Source: Mycolicibacterium hodleri (lineage in GTDB: Bacteria > Actinomycetota > Actinomycetes > Mycobacteriales > Mycobacteriaceae). From it: 64,000 nucleotides of DNA. Within the stretch, counting starts at the first letter, position 1. The number at the start of each line of letters is the position of its first letter. This document shows positions 29,688 to 37,927 of this stretch, one piece after another. Both the position numbers and the translations under genes were made by a program. The notes beneath the pieces were generated by a model. The model worked only from the letters and a program-made list of their open reading frames with translations, had not been told where the DNA came from and made no database searches. The DNA lies in the NCBI RefSeq assembly GCF_025822245.1, contig NZ_JACKTL010000036.1:124285-188284 (forward strand), given 5' to 3'.

Positions 29688-30608
29688 TCAGGCGAGGACT
29701 GCGGTGGCGATGTCGATGTCGGTGACCAGCGACGACACCAGGCCCGAGTTGAGCACGGCCTGGGTGGCGGCGGCCTTTTCCTTGCCCGCCGCGATGGCGA
29801 TCCTGGTGGGAATCGCACGCAACACCGATTCGTCGATGCCCATCCGGCGCTCGTCGAGCCCGGGCACTCGCTGGCCGTCCGCGTCAAGCAGCAGCGCACA
29901 GGTTTCGGCGCACACGCCTGCCGCGTCGAGGGCGCTGGTCTCCTCGTGGGTCAACGCCTCGTAGACCTGGGACGCGCCCGCGGTCCACGCGCCGACCGAG
30001 ACGATGGCGCAGCTGACCGACGAGTGGCGCGCGGTGGTCTCGCGGATCTGCGGGGTGTCGCCGAGGCTCCGTGCGGTACGGGCGTCGGTGACGACCAGCG
30101 GCGCGTACAGCGGCCAGGAGTCGCCCCCGCTGACCTCGCTGATCCGTCGGACGAGGTCGGTGCCGTTGGAGGCGATGGCGCCCGCCATGCCGGTGAGTTG
30201 GACGACGTCGCAGCGGGGCAACGCGGTCAGATACGGCGCGATGTGGGTCAGGGTGCGGCCGCAGTCGACGCCGACGACGTCTCCGTCGCGCAGGATCGAC
30301 TGCAGCAGTTCGGCCATGGCCTTGGCGACGGCGTCGACGTGGTCGGCGGTGTTGGTGGAGTCCGCCGAGACCGCGTAGGCGTGCTCGAGTCCATACCGGC
30401 GCTGCAGGGCCGTCGACAGTTCGACGTCGACGGCGCCGGGATTGTGAATCTTGATCTCCACCATGCCCGATTCGAGTGCCTCGTCGAGCATTCGGGCGAC
30501 CTTGAACCGGGACAACCCGAACTCCTCGGCGATCTGGATCCGCGTCCGCCCCTCGAGGTAGTACCGACGGGCGATCACCGCGCGCTGGAACAGCTCATCG
30601 GGCCCCAT
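29688..30608 (-). CDS. SorC/DeoR-type sugar-binding transcriptional regulator
   Basis: 306 aa. N-terminal helix-turn-helix RIQIAEEFGLSRFKVARMLDEA (about residues 23-44) is followed by the SorC effector domain (about 55-305), related to sugar-phosphate isomerase folds: GVDCGRTLTHIAPYL, and the C-terminal GIDESVLRAIPTRIAIAAGKEKA. The family senses phosphorylated sugars. ATG 30608. The intergenic space to the divergent catabolic operon contains an 18-bp perfect palindrome (30652-30669) and a promoter, so it probably controls both arms of the locus. Confidence 0.92.
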   Translation of the reverse strand: MGPDELFQRAVIARRYYLEGRTRIQIAEEFGLSRFKVARMLDEALESGMVEIKIHNPGAVDVELSTALQRRYGLEHAYAVSADSTNTADHVDAVAKAMAELLQSILRDGDVVGVDCGRTLTHIAPYLTALPRCDVVQLTGMAGAIASNGTDLVRRISEVSGGDSWPLYAPLVVTDARTARSLGDTPQIRETTARHSSVSCAIVSVGAWTAGASQVYEALTHEETSALDAAGVCAETCALLLDADGQRVPGLDERRMGIDESVLRAIPTRIAIAAGKEKAAATQAVLNSGLVSSLVTDIDIATAVLA

Positions 30609-30651
30609 GGGTCGCCTCCCGTGATTCCTGAACCGTTAGGCTCACACCGCT

Positions 30652-30669
30652 TCTGCACATATGTGCAGA
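30652..30669. promoter_or_regulatory. 18-bp perfect palindrome, candidate SorC-regulator operator
   Basis: TCTGCACATATGTGCAGA, centred 52 bp upstream of the regulator ATG and just before the -35 of the divergent operon. Symmetry and position argue for an operator. ACATGTGAGCA at 30678-30688 may be a partial second site. Confidence 0.7.
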
Positions 30670-30673
30670 GACG

Positions 30674-30702
30674 TTGACATGTGAGCATAGCCATTGCATG
30701 AT
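30674..30702 (+). promoter_or_regulatory. Promoter of the polyol operon
   Basis: TTGACA (30674-30679), 17-nt spacer, CATGAT (30697-30702). The -35 is consensus; the -10 matches at 4 of 6 positions. Reads toward the SIS-domain gene. Confidence 0.6.
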
Positions 30703-30742
30703 CCACATCACAAAGAAAACTCACGAGCAGCAAGGTTGACAG

Positions 30743-31393
30743 TTGAGCAGCGACGCCCACGGTCTTGACGACCAAGACCTGGCCGACCTCGCCGGCGAGG
30801 TGTTGTCCCGGGAGTCCGCCGCGCTCGGTGCGCTCGTCGGAACGATCGAGTCGTCCGTCGTCGCCGTCGCCCGCCGAATGATCGCCGTGCCGGGCAAGGT
30901 CGTCACGACCGGTTCGGGCACCTCGGGAATCATGGCCGAGCGGATGGCGCATCTGCTGTCGGTCTGCGGAACGCCCGCGGTGTACCTCCCGTCGATGGAC
31001 GCACTGCACGGCGGGATGGGTGCGATCACGCCGGCCGACCTCGTCGTCGCGATCTCGAAGACCGGCCAGAGCAGCGAACTCACCAGCCTCGTCGAACGAC
31101 TCGGCGTCCGCGGCATCCACGTCGTCGCCGTCACCGAGAGCCCCGACTCGCCCTTCGCCGCCGCGGCGAGCAGCGTCGCGGCGCTGCCGCCGACGCCGGC
31201 CGGCGCCGATCCCGGCGACATGATCGCGATGGCGAGCACCCTCGCCGTCGGCGCGTGGAGTGACGCGGTGGCGGTGGTGACCATGTCGATGCGTGGGCAC
31301 ACACTTGGCGACGTCGTCGACGGTCACCCCGCGGGCGGCGTCGGTCAGCGCGTCCTCGGCGACCAGTCGGCACCGGTGGTGCGCGGCGCATGA
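30743..31393 (+). CDS. SIS-domain sugar-phosphate isomerase-like protein
   Basis: 216 aa, a single SIS domain without the CBS pair that follows it in KdsD/GutQ arabinose-5-phosphate isomerases. The phosphate loop reads TGSGTSGIMAERMAHLL, followed by CGTPAVYLPSMDALHGGMG and VVAISKTGQSSEL, all strongly like KdsD/GutQ. The catalytic Lys of KdsD (in GMGKSG) is Thr here, so the chemistry may differ. Start is TTG 30743 with an upstream AAGG; no better ATG or GTG is available. First gene of a nine-gene rightward operon; the kinase ATG overlaps its stop. Substrate unknown, probably a pentulose or tetrulose phosphate. Confidence 0.75.
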   Translation: MSSDAHGLDDQDLADLAGEVLSRESAALGALVGTIESSVVAVARRMIAVPGKVVTTGSGTSGIMAERMAHLLSVCGTPAVYLPSMDALHGGMGAITPADLVVAISKTGQSSELTSLVERLGVRGIHVVAVTESPDSPFAAAASSVAALPPTPAGADPGDMIAMASTLAVGAWSDAVAVVTMSMRGHTLGDVVDGHPAGGVGQRVLGDQSAPVVRGA

Positions 31394-32874
31394 CGACACC
31401 GGCGGTCATGGGCGTCGACTCGTCGACCCAATCGTGCAAGGTGGAGATCCGCGACCTGGGCTCCGGGCGGATCCTCGGATCGGGCGCCGCGCCACACCCG
31501 CCCGCCTTTCCGCCGTCGAGCGAACAGCATCCGCGGGACTGGGTCGGCGCATTGGTCGCGGCCGCGAATCAGGCCGTCGCCGCGTGCGACGAGAAGCCCG
31601 ACGTCCGCGCGATCTCCGTCGCGGCGCAGTGCCACGGCTTGGTACTCCTCGACGAACACGGCGAGGTGCTCCGCGCCGCCAAGCTCTGGAACGACACCAC
31701 CGGGTCGCCCAACCTGGCGCGCCTGGTCGAGCGCATCGGTGCGCGCCGCTGGGTGATGCGGATCGGCACGCTGCCGACGGCCGCCTTCACCATCGCGAAG
31801 CTTGCCTGGGTCGCCGAGCACGAACCAGGTCTGCTGGACCGGGTCGCGACGATTCTCCTGCCGCACGACTACCTCACCTACTGGCTGACCGGGGAGAAGG
31901 TGACGGATCGCTCCGACGCGTCCGGCACCGGCTACTTCGACGCCGTTGAGGGACAGTGGATTCCGTCGTACCTCGAGGTGGCCGGCGGGGCCAGGGACTG
32001 GGCTGCCAAACTGCCGACCGTCCTCGGGCCCGCCGACGCCGCGGGCCGGGTGCTGCCGGCCCGGGCCGCCCTGCTCGGCATCGGTGACGACGTCGTGGTC
32101 GGGGCCGGCGGCGGCGACCAGCACGCGGCATACCTCGGTCTCGGGCTGACCGACGGCGACCAGTACTTCAGCATCGGCACCTCCGGCGTGGTGGCGACGT
32201 CGTCGCGGGGGCCGGTGTTCGACACGACCGGCGCCGTGGACGGCGTGGCCGACATGACGGGCGGGTATCTGCCCCTGATGAGCACACTCAACGCCGCGCG
32301 GGTCGTCGACCGGGCCGCGGTGTTGTTGGGCACCGACCTGGCGGGCATCTCCGAGTTGGCGCTGGCCGCCGGACCCACCCAGGGGCCCGTCCTGGTGCCG
32401 TTCCTCGACGGGGAGCGCACCCCGGACCGGCCCGACGCCCGCGGCGCCTTCGCCGACCTGACGTCGTCGACGACCCGGGAGGAACTCGCCCGCGCCTTCG
32501 TGGAGGGCCCGCTGCTCTCACTCCTGTCCGGTCGTGACAGCTTGCTGGCGTGCGGTGTCGAAATGCGCGGCGCCGCAACGGCCGTCGGCGGCGGCACGCG
32601 CTCGCCCGCGGCACTGCAACTGCTGGCCGACCTGCTCGGCGACGAGGTCACGTTGCCCGACGTGGACGAGGCAACTGCACGCGGCGCCTGCATCCAGGCC
32701 GCCGCGGTGGCGACCAAGGCCGACCGTGCCGGGCTGGTCGACCTGGCCAAGCGGTGGCAGCCCGAGGCCAGGATCCGCGTCGAACCTCGCGAGCACGGCC
32801 GCGATCTGAGCTGCCTGCGAGCCCGGTGGGCGGCCCTGGCGGCGTCACCCATCCTCGACGGAGCGGGCCGATGA
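31390..32874 (+). CDS. FGGY carbohydrate kinase, xylulokinase-like
   Basis: 494 aa. GVDSSTQSCKVEIRD is the N-terminal ATP motif; VAAQCHGLVLLDEHGEVLRAAKLWND corresponds to the XylB substrate loop, with Cys in place of the usual Met before His. The catalytic Asp lies in GAGGGDQHAAYLG, and AVGGGTRSPAALQLLADLLG is the C-terminal adenosine motif. Enzymes of this branch phosphorylate D-xylulose or related ketoses at C5. Here the ketose would be the product of the dehydrogenases encoded downstream. ATGA overlaps on both sides. Confidence 0.88.
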   Translation: MTTPAVMGVDSSTQSCKVEIRDLGSGRILGSGAAPHPPAFPPSSEQHPRDWVGALVAAANQAVAACDEKPDVRAISVAAQCHGLVLLDEHGEVLRAAKLWNDTTGSPNLARLVERIGARRWVMRIGTLPTAAFTIAKLAWVAEHEPGLLDRVATILLPHDYLTYWLTGEKVTDRSDASGTGYFDAVEGQWIPSYLEVAGGARDWAAKLPTVLGPADAAGRVLPARAALLGIGDDVVVGAGGGDQHAAYLGLGLTDGDQYFSIGTSGVVATSSRGPVFDTTGAVDGVADMTGGYLPLMSTLNAARVVDRAAVLLGTDLAGISELALAAGPTQGPVLVPFLDGERTPDRPDARGAFADLTSSTTREELARAFVEGPLLSLLSGRDSLLACGVEMRGAATAVGGGTRSPAALQLLADLLGDEVTLPDVDEATARGACIQAAAVATKADRAGLVDLAKRWQPEARIRVEPREHGRDLSCLRARWAALAASPILDGAGR

Positions 32875-33509
32875 TCGCGCTCAACGGGTGGCACCGTGAC
32901 TTCCCCGGTCTGCTGGCCGGCTCGGTCTACTCCACGCCGGATTCCCGGGTCGCCGCCGCGCAGACCCTGGCCGACACCGGCCTCGACGTGCACGTCGACG
33001 TCATGGCGGCCTCGGAGGGCTTGCCCGTTGGCGTGAGTCTGGCCGAGCTGCAGATGATTTCGAGCAGCGTCGACCGCGCGCGGATCGGTGTGCACCTGAT
33101 CGGCTCCGCCGACTTCGTCGACGCGGTGCTCCCGAAGATCCTCGCGCTCCACCCGGGGGTGGTGTTCCTGCCGTGGGAGGCCTTCACCGCCGAGCGGACC
33201 CATGCCATCCGCGCCGCCGGCGGCGCGGCGTGGATCGCGGTCTGGCGGGAATGGGACGGCCTCACCGACCCGCAGTGGCCCGCCGAGCCCGACGGCGTCC
33301 TGGTGATGCTGATCGAACCCGGCACCAAGGACCGGTGCCGACTCGAGCGACTGAGTCTGGTCACCGCCTGCACCACCAGATCCCCACTGCCCGTCGCCGT
33401 CGACGGTGGCGTCACCGAGGAGATCGCGCCCCTGTGCGCGGCCGCGGGCGTCAGCCAGATGATCGTCGGCCGGGCTCTCTTGACCTCAGAACGAAGGGAA
33501 GCGATATGA
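32871..33509 (+). CDS. Ribulose-phosphate 3-epimerase-like TIM-barrel protein
   Basis: 212 aa. The four metal ligands of RPE can be placed: His41 and Asp43 (DVHVDVMAASEG), His75 (GVHLIGSADF) and Asp178 (AVDGGVTEE), followed by MIVGRALL. Sequence is otherwise far from housekeeping RPE, including the loop after HVDVM. It probably epimerises a ketose phosphate at C3 or C4 made by the adjacent kinase. It is not the main RPE of the cell, which I would expect in a housekeeping locus (inference). ATG 32871 overlaps the kinase stop; its own stop overlaps the next ATG. Confidence 0.75.
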   Translation: MIALNGWHRDFPGLLAGSVYSTPDSRVAAAQTLADTGLDVHVDVMAASEGLPVGVSLAELQMISSSVDRARIGVHLIGSADFVDAVLPKILALHPGVVFLPWEAFTAERTHAIRAAGGAAWIAVWREWDGLTDPQWPAEPDGVLVMLIEPGTKDRCRLERLSLVTACTTRSPLPVAVDGGVTEEIAPLCAAAGVSQMIVGRALLTSERREAI

Positions 33510-34534
33510 CCACCGATACCAACACGATGCGCGCCAGTGTGATGACGGGCGTCGGCACGCTGCAGATCGAGGACCGACCCGTCCCGACGCCGGGACCCCA
33601 CGAGGTCCTCGTCGAGGTGGCCGCGGTCGGCGTCTGCGGCTCCGACGTGCACTACTACCGCCACGGTCGCATCGGCGACTTCGTCGTCGAAGCCCCGATG
33701 ATCCTCGGCCACGAATTGTCGGGCCGCATCTCCGCCGTCGGCGACCAGGTCGACCCCACCCGGGTCGGACAGCGGGTGGCCGTCGAGCCGCAGCACCCGT
33801 GCCGCCGGTGCAAGCAGTGCATGGCCGGGCGGTACAACCTGTGCCCGTACATGGAGTTCTACGCCACCCCGCCGATCGACGGCGCGTTCTGCCGCTACGT
33901 CGTCATCGACGCCGAATTCGCCCACCCGGTACCGGATTCCATGTCCGACGAGGCCGCCGCGCTGCTCGAGCCGCTGTCGGTTGCCGTGACCACGATGCGC
34001 AAGGCACACGTCGCGCCTGGCACCTCGGTGCTGATCGCGGGCGCCGGCCCGATCGGCGTGATCTGCGCACAGACCGCACGCGCCTTCGGCGCCTCTCGCG
34101 TCGTCGTATCGGATCCGCTCGAGTCCCGGCGCGAGGCCGTGCTGCGCTTCGGCGCGACCGAAGTCCTCGACCCGATGGTCGACGACGTCGCCGCACTCGA
34201 TCCTCAGGTCGACGCGTTCGTCGACGCCAGTGGCGCCGCGCCGGCGGTGACGAGCGGCATCAAGGCCGTCGGCCCGGCGGGCTACGTCGTGCTGGTCGGC
34301 ATGGGCTCCGGCGACTACCCGTTGCCGATCGGCCACATCCAGAACATGGAGATCAACGTGACCGGAGTGTTCCGCTACACCGACACCTGGCCCGCGGCAA
34401 TCCATTTGGTGAACTCGGGGGCCGTCGACCTCGACGGGATGGTGACCGGGCGATACGACCTCGAGCACGTCGGCGAGGCCCTCGACAGCGACACCGACCC
34501 GGCCAGCCTCAAGTCGATCGTCGTCCCGAAGTGA
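33506..34534 (+). CDS. Zinc-dependent medium-chain polyol (xylitol/sorbitol-type) dehydrogenase
   Basis: 342 aa MDR enzyme. Catalytic zinc Cys in GVCGSDVHYYRHG, GHE motif in LGHELSGR, and four structural-zinc cysteines in HPCRRCKQCMAGRYNLC. NAD-binding AGAGPIGVICAQTARAFGA is near residues 175-193, followed by Asp (SDPLESRR), favouring NAD+. Sorbitol/xylitol dehydrogenases share HYYRHGRIG. It probably oxidises a polyol to a ketose. ATGA overlap with the epimerase gene. Confidence 0.9.
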   Translation: MTTDTNTMRASVMTGVGTLQIEDRPVPTPGPHEVLVEVAAVGVCGSDVHYYRHGRIGDFVVEAPMILGHELSGRISAVGDQVDPTRVGQRVAVEPQHPCRRCKQCMAGRYNLCPYMEFYATPPIDGAFCRYVVIDAEFAHPVPDSMSDEAAALLEPLSVAVTTMRKAHVAPGTSVLIAGAGPIGVICAQTARAFGASRVVVSDPLESRREAVLRFGATEVLDPMVDDVAALDPQVDAFVDASGAAPAVTSGIKAVGPAGYVVLVGMGSGDYPLPIGHIQNMEINVTGVFRYTDTWPAAIHLVNSGAVDLDGMVTGRYDLEHVGEALDSDTDPASLKSIVVPK

Positions 34535-34548
34535 AGGACAGTGCCCTC

Positions 34549-35316
34549 GTGACCAAGCGCTCACCATTCGACCTGACCGGCCGCACCGCCCTGGTCACCG
34601 GCGGAAACCAGGGGCTCGGGCGGGCGTTCGCGTTCGGTCTCGCCGACGCGGGTGCCACCGTGGCGATCGCCGGCCGCAGCGCCGAGCGCAACGAGAAGGT
34701 GGTCGCCGAGGCTGCCGCCGCCGGGCACACGTTCCATCCGATCACCGCCGACATCACCAACTCGGCGGACGTGGCGCGGATGACGGCAGAGGCCATCGAG
34801 GCACTCGGACACGTCGACGTCCTGGTGAACAACGCCGGCACCTGCTATCACGCCGACTCGTGGGACGTCACCGAGGAGCAGTGGGACGACGTGTTCGACC
34901 TCAACGTCAAGGCGCTGTGGGCCTGCTCGCTCGCCGTGGGCGCCCACATGCGCGAGCGCGGATCGGGCTCGGTGGTCAACATCGGGTCGATGTCCGGGCT
35001 CATCGTGAACCGGCCACAGATGCAGCCGGCGTACAACGCGTCGAAGGCTGCGGTGCACCACCTGACCAAATCGCTTGCGGCCGAATGGGGTCCGCTGGGC
35101 ATCCGCGTCAACGCCCTGGCGCCCGGTTACTGCAAGACCGAGATGGCGCCCGTCGACCGACCCGATCTCAAGCGGTATTGGATCGACGACGCACCCCAGC
35201 AGCGCTATGCGATGCCCGAGGAGATCGCCCCGAGCGTGGTCTTCCTCGCCAGCGACGCCGCGTCGTTCATCACGGGGTCGGTGCTGGTCGCCGACGGCGG
35301 GTACACCGCATGGTGA
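34549..35316 (+). CDS. SDR family oxidoreductase (ketose/polyol type)
   Basis: 255 aa classical SDR. TGGNQGLGRAFAFGLADAG, NNAGTCYHADSW, SMSGLIVNRPQMQPAYNASKAA (Ser and Tyr-x-x-x-Lys) and the end TGSVLVADGGYTAW are complete. AGRS after beta2 suggests NADP(H) preference. It resembles sorbose reductase/L-xylulose reductase-like enzymes. GTG 34549 chosen because AAGGACAG lies upstream; GTG 34531, overlapping the preceding stop, is an alternative. A second SDR in the locus is encoded leftward at 28918. Confidence 0.85.
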   Translation: MTKRSPFDLTGRTALVTGGNQGLGRAFAFGLADAGATVAIAGRSAERNEKVVAEAAAAGHTFHPITADITNSADVARMTAEAIEALGHVDVLVNNAGTCYHADSWDVTEEQWDDVFDLNVKALWACSLAVGAHMRERGSGSVVNIGSMSGLIVNRPQMQPAYNASKAAVHHLTKSLAAEWGPLGIRVNALAPGYCKTEMAPVDRPDLKRYWIDDAPQQRYAMPEEIAPSVVFLASDAASFITGSVLVADGGYTAW

Positions 35317-36389
35317 GCCCGGCCGCCCCCGGGGCCAACCGCCGCGTCGTCGTCAACGCCATCGACGACGTCGTCTTCGAAACCGTTCCCGAGACCGGTC
35401 CCGAGGCCGGCGAGGTCCGCATCCGCGGCACCGTCGTCGGCATCTGCGGGTCGGACACCCACGCCGCGTGCGGCCACCATCCGTTCATCGACCTGCCGTA
35501 CCGCCCCGGGCACGAGGTGATCGGTGTCGTCGACGCCGTCGGCGCCGGGGTCGACGACGCGTGGCTCGGCGCCCGCGTCGTCGTCGAGCCGAACCTCGCC
35601 TGCGGGCATTGCACGCAGTGTCGGGCCGGTCGGTACAACATCTGTCAGGAGCTACTGGTTCTTGGCTGCCAGACGCCCGGCGGCCTGGCCGACAGCTTCA
35701 CCGTCGCCGTCGACCGGGTGATCGCCCTGGATCCCGAACTCGACGACGACCACGCCATCCTGATCGAACCGCTGGCCACCCCGGTGCACGCCGTTCGTCG
35801 GGCCGCCGAGACGGTCGGCGACCTGCGGGACCGTCCCGTCGTGGTGATCGGTGCCGGTCCCATCGGGCTGTTCGTGCTGCTGGCGCTGCGCAACGCAGGC
35901 GCAAGGGTCGTGGTCGCCGACCTGTTGGCCTCCAAGCGCGAGCGCGCCGAAAGGCTGGGCGCTGCTGGCACGTTCGACCCCACCGCACCGGATGCGGTCG
36001 CCTCGGCGCTGGCCCTGCTCGGCGGTCCGGCGGCCGTCGTCGTGGACTGCGTGGCCAGGGAGAGCTCGGTGGGCCAGGCGATCGAGTTGGTCGACAAGGG
36101 CGGTGCCGTGATGGTCGTCGGCGTCGCTGCGGGTGCCGTCCCGGTGCGACTCGACCTGATCCAGGACCGGGAGATCGCGCTGATCGGCAGCCTGATGTAC
36201 GTCCGCGAGGACTACACCGCCGCGATGGAAATGCTCGCCTCGGGTGCCGTCCCGGTCGACGAGATCATCACGGCCCGCTATGACTTCGAACATTCCGCCG
36301 AGGCGTTTGGTGCCTCGATGGACCCGGAGAACGTGAAGGTGTTGGTGACGATCGGTGGGGCGAGCGAAGCGACGGGGAGTGTGAGATGA
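35310..36389 (+). CDS. Zinc-binding medium-chain alcohol dehydrogenase (threonine/galactitol-type)
   Basis: 359 aa MDR. Catalytic Cys in GICGSDTHAACGHHPF, PGHEVIGVV, structural cysteines in CGHCTQCRAGRYNIC and the Rossmann motif GAGPIGLFVLLALRNAGAR followed by ADLLASKRE. It is only distantly similar to the upstream MDR gene, so the operon carries two different MDRs. ATG 35310 overlaps the SDR stop by 7 nt; its end overlaps the ABC ATPase start (ATGA). Role probably oxidation of a second polyol or stereoisomer. Confidence 0.85.
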   Translation: MVSPAAPGANRRVVVNAIDDVVFETVPETGPEAGEVRIRGTVVGICGSDTHAACGHHPFIDLPYRPGHEVIGVVDAVGAGVDDAWLGARVVVEPNLACGHCTQCRAGRYNICQELLVLGCQTPGGLADSFTVAVDRVIALDPELDDDHAILIEPLATPVHAVRRAAETVGDLRDRPVVVIGAGPIGLFVLLALRNAGARVVVADLLASKRERAERLGAAGTFDPTAPDAVASALALLGGPAAVVVDCVARESSVGQAIELVDKGGAVMVVGVAAGAVPVRLDLIQDREIALIGSLMYVREDYTAAMEMLASGAVPVDEIITARYDFEHSAEAFGASMDPENVKVLVTIGGASEATGSVR

Positions 36390-37927
36390 GTTCAGCCATC
36401 CTCGAATGTGCCGACATCACCAAGAGTTTCGGCGGGGTCCCGGTGCTCAAGGGCATCACCCTCGACCTGGAACCCGGGTCGGTCACCGCGCTGGCCGGTG
36501 AGAACGGCGCGGGCAAGTCGACGCTGATGAAGATCGTCAGCGGCCAGTACAGCGCCGACGCCGGCACGGTGTCGGTGTCGGGCACCCATCTGGCTCCCGG
36601 CAACCCGCGCGACGCGGTCCGCCACGGCGTGGCGATCGTCCCTCAGGAGCTGGCGTCCATCGAGGACATGACGGTCTATGAAAACCTGTTCGTGGGACGG
36701 GAGATCAAGACCGGACCGTTCCTGAACCGCAAGGCGATGATCGGCGAGGCGAAGGAAGCCCTGGCGGTGTTCGGCGTGGACATCTCGCCCACCGCCCGGA
36801 TGGGCAGCCTGCCGGTCGGTCTGCGCCAGATCGTGGAGATCGTCAAGGCGGCCCGCACGGGAGCTCAGGTCGTCATGCTCGACGAGCCGACCTCGGCCAT
36901 CTCCGAACGCGAGGTCGAGGGGCTGTACGGCATCGTCCGGCGGCTGCGCGAGCACGGCGTCGCGATGGTCTACACCACTCACAAGATGGCCGAGATCCGG
37001 GCCATCGCCGACCGCGTGGTGGTGCTTCGAGACGGTGGACTGATACTCGACAAGTTGCTCACCGAGGTCTCCGACGACGACATCGTGACCGCGATGATCG
37101 GCCGCGAACTCAACGGATTGTTCCCGGATCGGGTCGCACCCAAGTCCGACGCCGTGCTCGAGGTCCGCGACCTGCACGTCGACGGCGCCTCCGAACCGGT
37201 GTCGTTCACCGTCGGGTCGGGGGAGATCGTCGGTCTGGCCGGGCTGGTCGGCGCGGGGCGAACCGAATTGCTGGAGGCCATCTTCGGGGCTCGGCACACC
37301 AGCTCCGGTGAGATCGTCGTGCGGGGCGCCAAGGTCAAGCGCAACTCGCCGGCCGCCGCGATCACCGCGGGTATGGCGATGGTGCCGGAGGACCGCAAGA
37401 TCTCCGGTGTCGTGCTGTCGATGAGCGTGCTCGACAACGGGTCGCTGCCGCGGCTGTCGTCGTTCAGCGTCGCGGGCTGGCTCAAGGGCAAGTCCCGCAC
37501 GACGGCCGTGTCCGACGTGATGAAGTCGGTGCGGCTGCGCAGCAGCGGAATGGGCCAACTCGTCGGCACCCTCTCGGGCGGCAACCAGCAGAAGGTCGTA
37601 TTGGCCCGCTGGCTGACCGGCGACGTCAACGTGCTGCTGCTCGACGAACCGACCCGCGGGGTCGACGTCGGTGCTCGCAGCGAGATCTACCGCATCATCA
37701 CCGAATTCGCCGAAGCCGGCATGGCGGTGCTGATGGCGTCGTCGGACATGCCGGAGATCATCGGGCTGTCCCACCGGGCCTTCGTCATGCGCGACGGCAC
37801 CTTCGTCGGCGAGCTCGACCGCGACGCCCTCGACCATCCGGCGGTGCAGGAATCCGTGTTCCGGATGGCGACTGCACTCGACGGACCCACACACGTCCAA
37901 CATCCCGACCCGGAGGAACAATCGTGA
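36386..37927 (+). CDS. Sugar ABC transporter, tandem ATPase (CUT2/RbsA type)
   Basis: 513 aa with two ABC domains. Domain 1 has an intact Walker A GENGAGKSTLMK, a signature helix MGSLPVGLRQIVEIVKA and Walker B VVMLDEPTSA. Domain 2 has the degenerate Walker A GLVGAGRTELLEAIFG, usual for RbsA/AraG, with SGGNQQKVVLARWL and LLLDEPTRGVDVG. It energises the permease encoded immediately downstream. Normal length. Overlaps both neighbours by 4 nt. Confidence 0.95.
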   Translation: MSSAILECADITKSFGGVPVLKGITLDLEPGSVTALAGENGAGKSTLMKIVSGQYSADAGTVSVSGTHLAPGNPRDAVRHGVAIVPQELASIEDMTVYENLFVGREIKTGPFLNRKAMIGEAKEALAVFGVDISPTARMGSLPVGLRQIVEIVKAARTGAQVVMLDEPTSAISEREVEGLYGIVRRLREHGVAMVYTTHKMAEIRAIADRVVVLRDGGLILDKLLTEVSDDDIVTAMIGRELNGLFPDRVAPKSDAVLEVRDLHVDGASEPVSFTVGSGEIVGLAGLVGAGRTELLEAIFGARHTSSGEIVVRGAKVKRNSPAAAITAGMAMVPEDRKISGVVLSMSVLDNGSLPRLSSFSVAGWLKGKSRTTAVSDVMKSVRLRSSGMGQLVGTLSGGNQQKVVLARWLTGDVNVLLLDEPTRGVDVGARSEIYRIITEFAEAGMAVLMASSDMPEIIGLSHRAFVMRDGTFVGELDRDALDHPAVQESVFRMATALDGPTHVQHPDPEEQS

